Positions 20,045 through 27,872 of a stretch of DNA of 64,000 nt are shown here, one piece after another (the stretch's first letter is position 1; each line of letters starts with the position of its first letter). The stretch spans positions 114,453 through 178,452 of the forward strand of contig NZ_QGOK01000012.1 of NCBI RefSeq assembly GCF_003259175.1, written 5' to 3'. The stretch is from Marinomonas shanghaiensis. Lineage in GTDB: Bacteria; Pseudomonadota; Gammaproteobacteria; Pseudomonadales; Marinomonadaceae. The position numbers and the translations under genes were made by a program. The notes below the pieces were generated by a model. That model worked only from the letters and a program-made list of their open reading frames with translations, searched no databases and was not told the DNA's origin.

Positions 20045-21006
20045 TCGTCGCGCCGAACTGACTGCATAGTGAATTCAGTGATGGAAACCGAAGACCGTAG
20101 GTCTGATGAGACGAGGAACGAGGCGTAATCTGACGATGGAAGCGAAGCTTCCATAATCCGCAGAATCTATCTACACGTCGCTTGTGCCTTTTGAATCGCT
20201 AAAATAAGAAACTAGACAGATAGACAGATAGACAGATAGACAGATAGACAGATAGACAGATAGACAGATAGACAGATAGACAGATAGACAGATAGACAGT
20301 TAGACAGATAGACAGATAGACAGATAGACAGATAGACAGATAGACAGATAGACAGATAGACAGATAGACAGATAGACAGATAGACAGATAGACAGATAGA
20401 CAGATAGACAGATAGACAGATAGACAGATAGACAGATAGACAGATAGACAGATAGACAGATAGACAGATAGACAGATAGACAGATAGACAGATAGACAGA
20501 TAGACAGATAGACAGATAGACAGATAGACAGATAGACAGATAGACAGATAGACAGATAGACAGATAGACAGATAGACAGATAGACAGATAGACAGATAGA
20601 CAGATAGACAGATAGACAGATAGACAGATAGACAGATAGACAGATAGACAGATAGACAGATAGACAGATAGACAGATAGACAGATAGACAGATAGACAGA
20701 TAGACAGATAGACAGATAGACAGATAGACAGATAGACAGATAGACAGATAGACAGATAGACAGATAGACAGATAGACAGATAGACAGATAGACAGATAGA
20801 CAGATAGACAGTCTATTTTTACGATTGCCAATTTTTCGCTTGGTTTGTGTAATAAATAATCATAATTTTGCCTGTTTGAACTGGCAGCAATCCAGAAAGA
20901 CCTTTAGTATCAATGGATAAGAATATTGGCAGACGAAATAACAGGCTGTGAATAAATGTGTAAACCCGCACGCTCGGATTTCCAACTAACCAGCCTGTGG
21001 GAAAAA
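20045..21006. repeat. Repeat copy A, expanded by the 8-mer array
   Basis: Left arm (from CGTCGCGCCGAACTG to AAATAAGAAACTAGACAG) and right arm (GTCTATTTTTACGATTGCC to CAGCCTGTGGGAAA) are near-identical to the inner part of copies B (21009-21548) and C (24367-24906). It differs by the insertion of about 600 bp of TAGACAGA units and by lacking the outer ends of B and C. No protein-coding role is evident; short antisense frames through the right arm occur in all three copies but look non-coding. Confidence 0.9.
20213..20811. repeat. Tandem array of about 75 copies of TAGACAGA
   Basis: The 8-base unit repeats without break for about 599 bp. I see one substitution only (A to T at about 20300, giving CAGTTAGACAG). 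The corresponding site in copies B and C has just one to three imperfect units (GATATACAG), so the array arose by local expansion. The bottom strand has no stop codon in any frame, which explains a 210-residue open frame there. That frame has no start context and only a repeating (LSICLSVY) peptide, so it is not called as a gene. Confidence 0.98.
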
Positions 21007-21008
21007 TC

Positions 21009-21548
21009 GACCGTTCATAAGACACGCACTTTAGAAAGTCAGTATTTACAAGGTTTTTAACATGTGTGTCCTGATAAAATTCTCGTCGCGCCGAACTGCC
21101 TGCATAGTGAATTCAGTGATGGGAACCAAAGACCGTAGGTCAGATGAGACGAGGAACGAGGCGTAATCTGACGATGGAAGCGAAGCTTTCATAATCCGCT
21201 GAATCCATCTACACGTCGCTTGTGCCTTCTGAATCGCTAAAATAAGAAACTATACAGATATACAGTCTGTTTTTACGATTGCCAATTTTTCGCTTGGTTT
21301 GTGTAAATAATAATCATAATTTAACCCGTTTGCACTGGCAGCAATCCAGAAAGACCTTTAGTATCAATGGATAAGAATATTGGCAGACGAAATAACAGGC
21401 TGTGAATAAATGTGTAAACCCGCACGCTCGGATTTCCAACTAACCAGCCTGTGGGAAAGATTAAAAAGTGCCATAGAATCAGTTTTTTATAAGGATTTAT
21501 ATGGAAATTAAAAACAGTGTAGATGCGCATGCGCACTATTAAAATGTT
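21009..21548. repeat. 540-bp direct repeat, copy B
   Basis: From GACCGTTCATAAGACACGC to ACTATTAAAATGTT this segment matches 24367-24906 with only scattered substitutions and tiny indels, both 540 bp. Its right end is exactly the GTT with which the following cassette (GTTAGAAA) begins, so the repeat seems to end at an integron recombination point. No classical attC stem could be drawn at the right end. Confidence 0.92.
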
Positions 21549-21559
21549 AGAAATAAATC

Positions 21560-22501
21560 ATGAAGCAAAGCAATTTTTACTTAAAAGTTAAGAAAGAGCA
21601 TTCTTTTGAAGACTTTGATCTTGACCAATTGAAAAACCACGAGATTGCAGATGTGTTTTCTGCTTATATTTCGAATATGGAAGAAGTAATCTCTGTGGTT
21701 CGATCCTCTTTTAAGCTAACACTGCATGGTCAAATACTGGAAAGTGCAAATAGACTTCATGATAGAAACCTAATGTTGGCATATGCTGATGGCCTTGAGC
21801 ATGGCTATTCAGAAGACAAACATCGTATCAATAATGAGGCATCGCTGAAGACAAAAAGTGCGATAGAAAATGAAGAGTTGGGTGATGATCTTATAGAAAA
21901 AACAATATCAATACTCGAACAGTTTGCAAACGACCCTGTTATAAGCGGATCAAACCTCGCGACTCTTAGGCAAAGTGTTGTTATTGTCTGGAGCGCTACT
22001 GAAAGCCTTATTCGAGATGCTATTAAAGTTACGTTGAACTCCGATTTAGAGAAGGCTATTTCTTTTTTTGAGAGTCCAGATACCTCACCATATTGGAACA
22101 AAAAGCAAATATCATTTGAACACCTTAAAAGCCATGACTTTCATCTTTATGATAAATTAGGTGATATAGCTTTGGATATTAATCCATGCAGTAATTTGAG
22201 TGCCATGTTAGCTGCATACTCTAATATATTCGGACGTGATGTTAATTCTACTCAAAAGTTAAGAAGCTCTGGATTTTATCAGCTTTACAAACTTAGGAAT
22301 GTCATAGCGCATAGAAATGGTATTGTTGACGAAAAGTATAAATCTGAAACATCCTGTAAAGAAGATATTGGTGAGCGTGTTCGAGTTTTACCAGACGATT
22401 TCTCAGAGTGTTTTCTTCAATCAAAATCATTTGCAGAAAGCTTGTTGCTCGAGCTTTCTAACAAGAACGGGCTTGGGACTCGTACCTCGCCCCAGCCGTA
22501 A
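21560..22501 (+). CDS. HEPN-like protein in integron cassette
   Basis: The 313-residue protein has no close match I recognise by name. Its C-terminal third has the motif LYKLRNVIAHRNGIVDEKY (about residues 244-262), an R-x4-H signature with the RGIVD-like tail seen in HEPN-domain families, many of which are RNases in toxin-antitoxin and phage-defence systems. The N-terminal half is predicted helical. The ATG lies 12 bases inside the cassette (GTTAGAAATAAATCATG) with no clear ribosome-binding site, as is usual for first-codon-proximal cassette genes. The reading frame runs through the attC site and stops inside it, so the last about 15 residues are attC-encoded. Defence function is inference. 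Confidence 0.72.
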   Translation: MKQSNFYLKVKKEHSFEDFDLDQLKNHEIADVFSAYISNMEEVISVVRSSFKLTLHGQILESANRLHDRNLMLAYADGLEHGYSEDKHRINNEASLKTKSAIENEELGDDLIEKTISILEQFANDPVISGSNLATLRQSVVIVWSATESLIRDAIKVTLNSDLEKAISFFESPDTSPYWNKKQISFEHLKSHDFHLYDKLGDIALDINPCSNLSAMLAAYSNIFGRDVNSTQKLRSSGFYQLYKLRNVIAHRNGIVDEKYKSETSCKEDIGERVRVLPDDFSECFLQSKSFAESLLLELSNKNGLGTRTSPQP

Positions 22502-22511
22502 ACGTTATCTT
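22454..22511 (+). other. attC site 1
   Basis: R'' TTTCTAAC is complementary to the cassette start GTTAGAAA at 21546. The stem ACGGGCTTGGG pairs with CCCCAGCCGT with bulged bases, and the core ends CGTTATCTT, which opens the next cassette at 22504. Confidence 0.78.
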
Positions 22512-22536
22512 GATGTCAAACCATTACGGAGACCTG

Positions 22537-23409
22537 ATGAAAGACGGTAGAGCATACGAAGAATTTGTTGGACGACTTCATGAGGCACTCTTGCGTGCGG
22601 AAGATATAACCGCACAGAAAAACATTCAGGTCGAGAGAAACAAGAAGTTGATCGATAACTGCGGAGTGGCACGTGAGTTTGACTTGTATTGGGAGTACGA
22701 GCTGGCTGGCGTGACATATAAAACGGTGATTGAGTGCAAGGATTACAAGTCCACGGTTAGCGTTGAAAAGATTGATGCCCTAATAGGTAAAATTAGAGAT
22801 TTTCCAGATCTCCGGGCGCTTTTTGCTACAAAGAGAGGCTATCAATCAGGCGCTATACAGAAAGCTCGACAAAATAGAATAGACCTTCTAATCGTCAGGG
22901 AGCAGAACGAATCCGACTGGACAAGCTTGGACGGAACACCCCTTATTAGGACGGTGCGTATAAACATGCATATACAGGCAGCCGCTAGGATAAAGAATTT
23001 TGCGCCGACTATAGATGGCGATTGGGTCAAACAAAATACCAACATCGATGTGTCGAAAGCGCTTAACATGACCGGCCGTACCGATGAAATTGTCATCGAA
23101 GACGCCGCTCGCAGTCAGAAGTACTCGCTTCACGAGATGACAAGCCGTCTCGGCCCAAAGGGTGACTTGGATCATGGCGAGTTTGAAGATCTAGCCGAGT
23201 TCGAAGAAGCGTATCTTCTCTACAACGGCCTTCGCCTCAAGATGCGCGCTTTTAGGTTAGTGTATGAGATAGGCAAGCCTCATGATCAACCAATAGAAAT
23301 AGATCTGTCGAAAGAGTTGGTAGGGGTCATAGAGTATCTGCAGCGAGGAGCAAAGACTTCAATATTCAAGAATGGCGTCATAAAAACAGACGACGGCGAG
23401 AAAAGATAA
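22537..23409 (+). CDS. PD-(D/E)XK (Mrr-like) endonuclease in integron cassette
   Basis: The 290-residue protein has a nuclease core in its first 110 residues: REFDLYWEYELAGVTYKTVIECKDYKS, with Asp49 and the Glu66-x-Lys68 (IECKDYK) of the PD-(D/E)XK fold as used by Mrr-type restriction enzymes. The segment LRALFATKRGYQSGAIQKA matches the last part of that fold. The C-terminal about 150 residues are unassigned. The ATG at 22537 is chosen because GGAG lies 5 bases upstream; ATG at 22513 and TTG at 22510 are alternatives. Its TAA stop is part of the R'' sequence AAGATAAC of the attC. No methyltransferase partner is present, so it may act alone or on modified DNA; this is inference. Confidence 0.82.
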   Translation: MKDGRAYEEFVGRLHEALLRAEDITAQKNIQVERNKKLIDNCGVAREFDLYWEYELAGVTYKTVIECKDYKSTVSVEKIDALIGKIRDFPDLRALFATKRGYQSGAIQKARQNRIDLLIVREQNESDWTSLDGTPLIRTVRINMHIQAAARIKNFAPTIDGDWVKQNTNIDVSKALNMTGRTDEIVIEDAARSQKYSLHEMTSRLGPKGDLDHGEFEDLAEFEEAYLLYNGLRLKMRAFRLVYEIGKPHDQPIEIDLSKELVGVIEYLQRGAKTSIFKNGVIKTDDGEKR

Positions 23410-23453
23410 CAAGGCAATGCACGCGACAAGCGCGTGATTGCGACGTTATGTGT
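23402..23453 (+). other. attC site 2 (short)
   Basis: R'' AAGATAAC is complementary to the cassette start GTTATCTT at 22504. The stem GCAAT-g-CACGCG / CGCGTG-ATTGC has an extrahelical G and an ACAAG loop. The core GTTATGTG starts the next cassette at 23445. Confidence 0.9.
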
Positions 23454-23468
23454 TTAATGGAGTAATCA

Positions 23469-24092
23469 GTGGTGCTAGAAGTAATAGTTTCTACAATTAA
23501 AGATGCTAAGGAGCATGTTGCGAGTTATGGAGAGGCTTTGATTGATTTAGCCGTCGACAATGATGCCTGGAGCAATATTCCATTGGTCGAGCATGCAGTT
23601 AAAATATTGAATATTGCAGACACTTACAAACTGAATCTATTAAAAAGAAACTATGCAGCCTTTATAAAAGCAGTAAGCTGCCTTGATTCAGGCGAGGCTG
23701 AGTTACTTTTACAGAAAATTACGTTAAACACTGAGCTGTCCGAAGAGTCGACTGAGGTGATATTTCATGTAATCGTAAATTCATTTGGCTCACTCAAATC
23801 AGAACTATTAGGAAATTCTCTCGTGGCTGTTGCTCGAGGTTCAATTAATCTTGAAGAATTCAACACTTTGGCACTGATAGTTGAATCAGGATCGATAGCT
23901 GCGTTGAGGTGTTTACCAGCTTTCTTAGATGGTAATGAAAACAAGCTTTATAGAAGTATTCCTTCTGCCGCTCCACATGAAGGGTTATTATTTTCGCTTG
24001 GTGTAGCCACTCGTCACGGAAATATGTTTAGGTTAGATGAAAATGCTAGGAAGTTGGCTGAATTTGGCTTTGGGATACAATTAAACACATAA
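23469..24092 (+). CDS. Cassette protein of unknown function
   Basis: A 207-residue, predicted mostly alpha-helical protein that I do not recognise. The C-terminal part (GLLFSLGVATRHGNMFRLDENARKLAEFGF) looks like a winged-helix arrangement, but this is a weak impression. No signal peptide or membrane helix. The GTG start at 23469 has GGAG 6 bases upstream. Its TAA stop forms part of the R'' end of the cassette (ATTAAACACATAA), which is complementary over 13 bases to the cassette start at 23446-23458. Immediately after the stop the attC is interrupted by the end of a group II intron. Confidence 0.75.
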   Translation: MVLEVIVSTIKDAKEHVASYGEALIDLAVDNDAWSNIPLVEHAVKILNIADTYKLNLLKRNYAAFIKAVSCLDSGEAELLLQKITLNTELSEESTEVIFHVIVNSFGSLKSELLGNSLVAVARGSINLEEFNTLALIVESGSIAALRCLPAFLDGNENKLYRSIPSAAPHEGLLFSLGVATRHGNMFRLDENARKLAEFGFGIQLNT

Positions 24093-24370
24093 TCGGGTAG
24101 CCGGAGGTCTCTAACCTCCAGCTCCCACAACACCCTGCATGCGGCTCCGCACAGGGCGTTTCATTTAGGATAATGAAGCGCGATCCAACCATCACGCAAC
24201 GAATAAAGCTCTTCGGATTTTAAGTAAGCAAGCGATAAAGCCTGATTGATCCTCGGAGTTTTAGCACTGCGCCATGACCCTTTGCTGGTAATGCCACATG
24301 CAACTGCGGCCTTAACATGCACACCTAATCTCATCAAACTTCTTACTTTGGTACGTGGCTTTCGCGGACC
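24093..24370 (-). mobile_element. Remnant of a group IIC intron in an attC site
   Basis: Read on the minus strand, the 3' end of an intron is visible. It holds a domain V-like hairpin (CGCCCTGTGCGG / CCGCATGCAGGGTG, 24131-24158), then a domain VI-like helix (GAGCTGGAGGTTAGAGACCT..., 24095-24126) ending CTACCCGAT. The 3' exon is TTATGTGTTTAAT, the bottom strand of an attC R'' sequence. This is the known target and orientation of group IIC-attC introns. Only the 3' quarter remains, cut off at 24370 by repeat copy C. Confidence 0.85.
24161..24370 (-). pseudogene. Group II intron reverse transcriptase/maturase, C-terminal fragment
   Basis: About 70 residues match the end of group IIC intron-encoded proteins: GPRKPRTKVRSLMRLGV, then GITSKGSWRSAKTP..NQALSLAYLKSEELYSLRDGWIALHYPK and a stop. 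The reverse transcriptase domains are gone; the frame meets a stop at the junction with repeat copy C. It lies just upstream of intron domains V/VI, as expected for an intron-encoded protein in domain IV. Confidence 0.88.
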
Positions 24371-24906
24371 GTTCATAAGACACGCACTTTAGAAAGTCAG
24401 TATTTACAAGGTTTTTAACATGTGTGTCCTGATAAAATTCTCGTCGCGCCGAACTGACTGCACAGTGAATTCAGTGATGGAAACCAAAGACCGTAGGTCA
24501 GATGAGACGAGGAACGAGGCGTAATCTGACGATGGAAGCGAAGCTTTCATAATCCGCAGAATCCATCTACACGTCACTTGTGCCTTGTGAATCGCTAAAA
24601 TAAGAAACTAGACAGATATACAGTCTATTTTTACGATTGCCAATTTTTCGCTTGGTTTGTGTAATAAATAATCATAATTTAGCCCGTTTGCACTGGCAGC
24701 AATCCAGAAAGACCTTTAGTATCAATGGATAAGAATATTGGCAGACGAAATAACAGGCTGTGAATAAATGTGCAAACCCGCACGCTCGGATTTCCAACTA
24801 ACCAGCCTGTGGGAAAGATTAAAAAGTGCCATTGAATCAGTTTTTTATAGGGATTTATATGGAAATTAAAAACAGTGTAGATGCGCAAGCGCACTATTAA
24901 AATGTT
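24367..24906. repeat. 540-bp direct repeat, copy C
   Basis: Near-identical to 21009-21548. Its left end abuts the truncated intron and its right end stops at GTT of the next cassette (GTTCGGCGGC). Copies B and C thus bracket three cassettes plus the intron remnant. Confidence 0.92.
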
Positions 24907-24925
24907 CGGCGGCTAAGGGCGGCAC

Positions 24926-27085
24926 ATGAATTGGTTCAAGCAAATTTTTTACTGTAAACACTCTCCACCTGAGAGGCCAACTCCCTTAACCAAGGTCGAA
25001 AATCGTGAGCCTAGGCGGCAGACGACCATCGCCGCAGACAACCCTATTACTAGCGAAAGTGATGACGCCCTCAATAGAACAGCGATAGCGCATTCTTTTG
25101 CAGACCAGATACAAGCTATCGATGCACGAAATGGATTGGTCGTAGGCGTCCTAGGGCCGTGGGGTTCCGGCAAAACTTCTTTCATCAATTTGGCGCGCAG
25201 GAATCTAGAGGATGATGGGATTGCAGTTCTCGATTTCAACCCTTGGATGTTTAGTGGTGCCGATCAGTTAGTCCAGGCCTTCTTTGTCGAGGTAACAGCA
25301 CAACTAAAACTGCGGCCTGGTTTTGCGGAAATTGGTGGATTGATAGAAGAGTATGGAGAAGCGTTCTCAGGTCTCGGATGGCTGCCATTCGTTGGCCCGT
25401 GGATCGAACGCGGACACAAAGCGACCGGAATCCTGGCTAAATTGCTTCAGAGTAAAAAAGAAGGCGCAGGGGGACGGCGCGCTAAAGTAACCCGAGCACT
25501 AACGGATATACCCGCGCCCATCGTTGTGGTTCTGGATGACATCGATCGGCTGACGACGCCCGAAATTCGTGATGTGTTCAAGTTAGTTCGGCTCACGGCA
25601 AATTTCCCCAATATTGTCTACCTGTTGGCGTTTGACCGCGTTCGCGTTGAGCAAGCTCTCGGTGAGCAAGGTATACCTGGGCGAGATTACCTAGAAAAAA
25701 TTCTGCAGATTGGAGTCGATCTTCCGGCAGTCCCCTTCGATGTACTTAATTCTCAAATATTTACAGGTATCGATGGGGCGCTGGTCGGTATCGAAAAGCC
25801 AGGAGATTTCGATTCCAATGTATGGCCAGATGTATTCATGGAGATCATCAGGCCACTAATTCGAAATATGCGCGATGTCAGGCGATTCGCTGCAGCAATC
25901 CATGGGGCCGTGCGCGACCTAGGAGGGCAAGTCGCATTGGTTGATGCCTTGGCACTTGAAGCCATTCGGGTCTTCCTTCCAGACGTCTTTGCTCGGCTCC
26001 ATTCATCAATGGCAGGCCTGACCACAACATCCAGCGATTTCGGTAGGGGGCGGGAGCCGGAGCATTTGAAAGAGCAGATTGATGTGCTAATTGAGTCAGC
26101 TGGCAATCATCAACAGGTTGTTAGGAGCTTGATTGAGCATTTGTTCCCTGCCGCGCAACGGCACATTGGAGGGTCTCACTACGGCGGCGACTGGAGGAAC
26201 GGATGGCTCGTGAACCGGCGAATCGCCCATGAAGACATCCTTCGCCTCTACCTTGAGCGTGTGGTTGGTGAGCGCCTGCAAGCATTTTCTAGTGCTGAAA
26301 TTGCGTGGTCCAAATTAGCAGATAAAGGTGCCTTTAGCGAATTTCTCGGCGATCTCCCGGTGGAGCAACTCCGCGAGGTAATATCTATGCTTGAAGCGTA
26401 CGAGGAGAAATATACGCTTGAGCATGTAGTCCCCGGTTCAGTAGTTCTATTGAATTTGCAGCCGACCATTCCAGACGTTCAGCGTGGAATATTCGATTTT
26501 GGGGCGCGAATGACGGTAACGAGAGTCGTTTACCGATTAGTGAGATCACTAGATGGGCCTGCAGCGGTTGAGGCAGCTGTGCGCGAAATTCTTCCCCAGG
26601 TTTCGCTGCTTTCTCCAAAGCTGGATTTGATAACCATCGTTGGCCATCGGGACGGCGCTGGTCACAAATTGGTAACCGAAGAGGCAGCAAAGGTGCTTGA
26701 GCGGGAGTGGCGAGCCGAAGTAAGGGACGCGGATCAGGCGCTGCTTTCTCAGGAAGTGGATTTGATCAGAGTGCTCGGGCTGGCAATAGATGATGCCAAC
26801 GAAGACGAGCCAACGATCTCGGTGCCAGACCTCCCCGAAATTACGCTTGCACTGCTGAAATCAGCGAAGAGCGAGGTGAAAAGCCAGGCAATGGGGAGTC
26901 GTGCTGTAGTTAGAAAGCCGCGCCTTCATTGGGAAGGCTTAGTCAAGATATACGGCGATGAGGGAACGCTGAGGCAAAGAATCGATGCATTGAAGGCTGC
27001 AACGACGGAGGTCGACAGGGTTTTAGTTGAGCTAGTCGACAAATATTTGAGTGGCTGGCGTCCGAAGGAGTTTGATGATGATTAG
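24926..27085 (+). CDS. KAP-family P-loop ATPase in integron cassette
   Basis: The 719-residue protein has a KAP-type NTPase domain: Walker A GPWGSGKTSF (77-86), VLDFNPWMFSG (101-111), Walker B VVVLDDIDRL (200-209), and the region RVEQALGEQGIPGRDYLEKILQ typical of KAP ATPases. The usual pair of membrane helices between Walker A and B is not obvious; only a short hydrophobic stretch near 148-160 is seen. The C-terminal about 400 residues are unassigned. KAP ATPases occur in several phage-defence loci and in PifA, the F-plasmid exclusion protein. The gene is visibly more GC-rich than its neighbours, fitting recent acquisition. A large protein for an integron cassette. Confidence 0.88.
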   Translation: MNWFKQIFYCKHSPPERPTPLTKVENREPRRQTTIAADNPITSESDDALNRTAIAHSFADQIQAIDARNGLVVGVLGPWGSGKTSFINLARRNLEDDGIAVLDFNPWMFSGADQLVQAFFVEVTAQLKLRPGFAEIGGLIEEYGEAFSGLGWLPFVGPWIERGHKATGILAKLLQSKKEGAGGRRAKVTRALTDIPAPIVVVLDDIDRLTTPEIRDVFKLVRLTANFPNIVYLLAFDRVRVEQALGEQGIPGRDYLEKILQIGVDLPAVPFDVLNSQIFTGIDGALVGIEKPGDFDSNVWPDVFMEIIRPLIRNMRDVRRFAAAIHGAVRDLGGQVALVDALALEAIRVFLPDVFARLHSSMAGLTTTSSDFGRGREPEHLKEQIDVLIESAGNHQQVVRSLIEHLFPAAQRHIGGSHYGGDWRNGWLVNRRIAHEDILRLYLERVVGERLQAFSSAEIAWSKLADKGAFSEFLGDLPVEQLREVISMLEAYEEKYTLEHVVPGSVVLLNLQPTIPDVQRGIFDFGARMTVTRVVYRLVRSLDGPAAVEAAVREILPQVSLLSPKLDLITIVGHRDGAGHKLVTEEAAKVLEREWRAEVRDADQALLSQEVDLIRVLGLAIDDANEDEPTISVPDLPEITLALLKSAKSEVKSQAMGSRAVVRKPRLHWEGLVKIYGDEGTLRQRIDALKAATTEVDRVLVELVDKYLSGWRPKEFDDD

Positions 27086-27097
27086 GTGCGGAGCAAA

Positions 27098-27200
27098 GCC
27101 GCCGAACAAATCGCTGCAGGTGACGTTTGACTCGCCACGCACTTTTACTGTCGCAAAAGCACGCCTCGCCTCAAACACACCTGAGCTCAGGCGTTAATTG
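27098..27200 (+). other. attC site 3 (about 100 bp)
   Basis: R'' GCCGCCGAAC is exactly complementary to the cassette start GTTCGGCGGC at 24904. Inside, CAGGTGACGTTTGA pairs with TCAAACACACCTG, and the core GGCGTTAATTG closes the site. This is the clearest classical attC in the window. Confidence 0.93.
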
Positions 27201-27215
27201 TCTCAAGGATATTGC

Positions 27216-27377
27216 GTGAACCTCGACCAATATAAAGAAAAATATACCGCAGATGGTGCTCCGGGTTGGTTAGCAATTGATGAAGTTGTAGAAAAACTTT
27301 ACCCACACCAAGAACCCAAGCATTGGGCTGCTACCCCTCACCATGCCATTGGCGGCAAAGATCCAATTGATAGTTAA
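27216..27377 (+). pseudogene. Suppressor-of-fused domain protein, N-terminal fragment
   Basis: The 53-residue frame (GTG start) contains PGWLAIDEVVEKLYPHQEPKHW and PHHAIGGKDPIDS, which resembles the first 50 residues of bacterial SUFU-domain (immunity-like) proteins of about 180-200 residues. It stops at a TAA that is again part of an AGTTAAC R''-like sequence, so the rest of the gene was lost by truncation near an attC. SD-like AAGGA lies upstream (27205-27209). Assignment is from memory of the family signature and is moderate. Confidence 0.6.
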
Positions 27378-27471
27378 CAACCCACCCAACAGCAATCACT
27401 GTACTGATCTAGGTTCAAGTCTATCAAGCAGTTTGATATTGCCATACCCTACTTTACTGGAAGTAGCCACT

Positions 27472-27522
27472 ATGGGCATGTATCAAAAAACCATCACTCT
27501 GACTAAACAGCAAGATAAGTGA
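27472..27522 (+). pseudogene. ParD-like antitoxin stub 1
   Basis: Sixteen codons, MGMYQKTITLTKQQDK, then a stop. The sequence resembles the first strand and helix start of ParD/CopG-type antitoxins. Its upstream promoter region (TGATATTG, CATACC, CTACTTT) and its codons are repeated almost exactly at 28304. The remaining antitoxin and any ParE toxin are missing. Confidence 0.55.
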
Positions 27523-27528
27523 GTAACC

Positions 27529-27597
27529 GTCATAACAATTGGCTGCACAGCGGCAATTTCTCCGCTGCTTTGCAGCTCCAAGACTGCGCGTTTACAC
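27529..27597 (+). other. attC site 4
   Basis: CATAACAATTGG is followed by a strong bulged stem TTGG-CTGCA-CAGCGG / CCGCTG-CTT-TGCAG-CT-CCAA, and then GACTGCGCGTTTACAC, which gives a core GTT at 27590. A second GTTACGG at 27606 is a possible alternative core. The start of the cassette that ends here is not clear. Confidence 0.75.
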
Positions 27598-27599
27598 CT

Positions 27600-27872
27600 T
27601 TAAGCGTTACGGCTATGTTTAACATCATCAGCAAGCCAAACTTTAATTAATGATTGGTAGGGCATATCAAGCTTATTAGCTTCTATTTTGATGCTCTCTA
27701 ATAAGCCTTCTGGAAGTCTGAGTGATATGGTTTTTGTTGACGGTTTTAAATTTGACATTGAGACAGAGTGAGCATTTTTCCAGTCAATATAATCACTGGA
27801 GTCATGAATTTCCCAAAATTCTCTTTCTTCAGCTTCAGTCTTAAAATTAGGTATTTTTTTAGTTTTACTCAT
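27600..27872 (-). CDS. brnA: BrnA-type antitoxin
   Basis: The 90-residue protein has an N-terminal toxin-binding part (IPNFKTEAEEREFWEIHDSSDYIDW) and a C-terminal ribbon-helix-helix domain (TISLRLPEGLLESIKIEANKLDMPYQSLIKVWL). This is the BrnA/CopG-antitoxin layout. The start at 27872 overlaps the end of brnT by 8 bases, a typical toxin-antitoxin arrangement; a longer frame from 27917 would lie inside brnT. It should neutralise BrnT and repress the operon. The pair is inverted relative to the other cassette genes, and the antitoxin's last codons run close to the attC core. Confidence 0.85.
   Translation of the reverse strand: MSKTKKIPNFKTEAEEREFWEIHDSSDYIDWKNAHSVSMSNLKPSTKTISLRLPEGLLESIKIEANKLDMPYQSLIKVWLADDVKHSRNA

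Noticed and set aside
19966..20154. 62-residue minus-strand frame with a helix-turn-helix-like end (DEVARLYGVSLKIILNRMN)
   Set aside because: Could be a fragment of a DNA-binding protein, but it overlaps the left arm of repeat A and lacks a clear start; not supportable as a gene.
20213..20811. CRISPR array
   Set aside because: Units are 8 bp with no spacers; there are no cas genes.
20199..20831. 210-residue open frame on the minus strand across the 8-bp array
   Set aside because: It exists because the 8-mer has no stop on that strand in any frame; the peptide is a pure repeat with no start signal.
20819..21025. Antisense frames of 68-71 residues repeated in copies A, B and C (also 21321-21536 and 24679-24894)
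   Set aside because: They share sequence because the repeats do; no ribosome-binding site, and the copies differ at their ends without signs of selection for protein.
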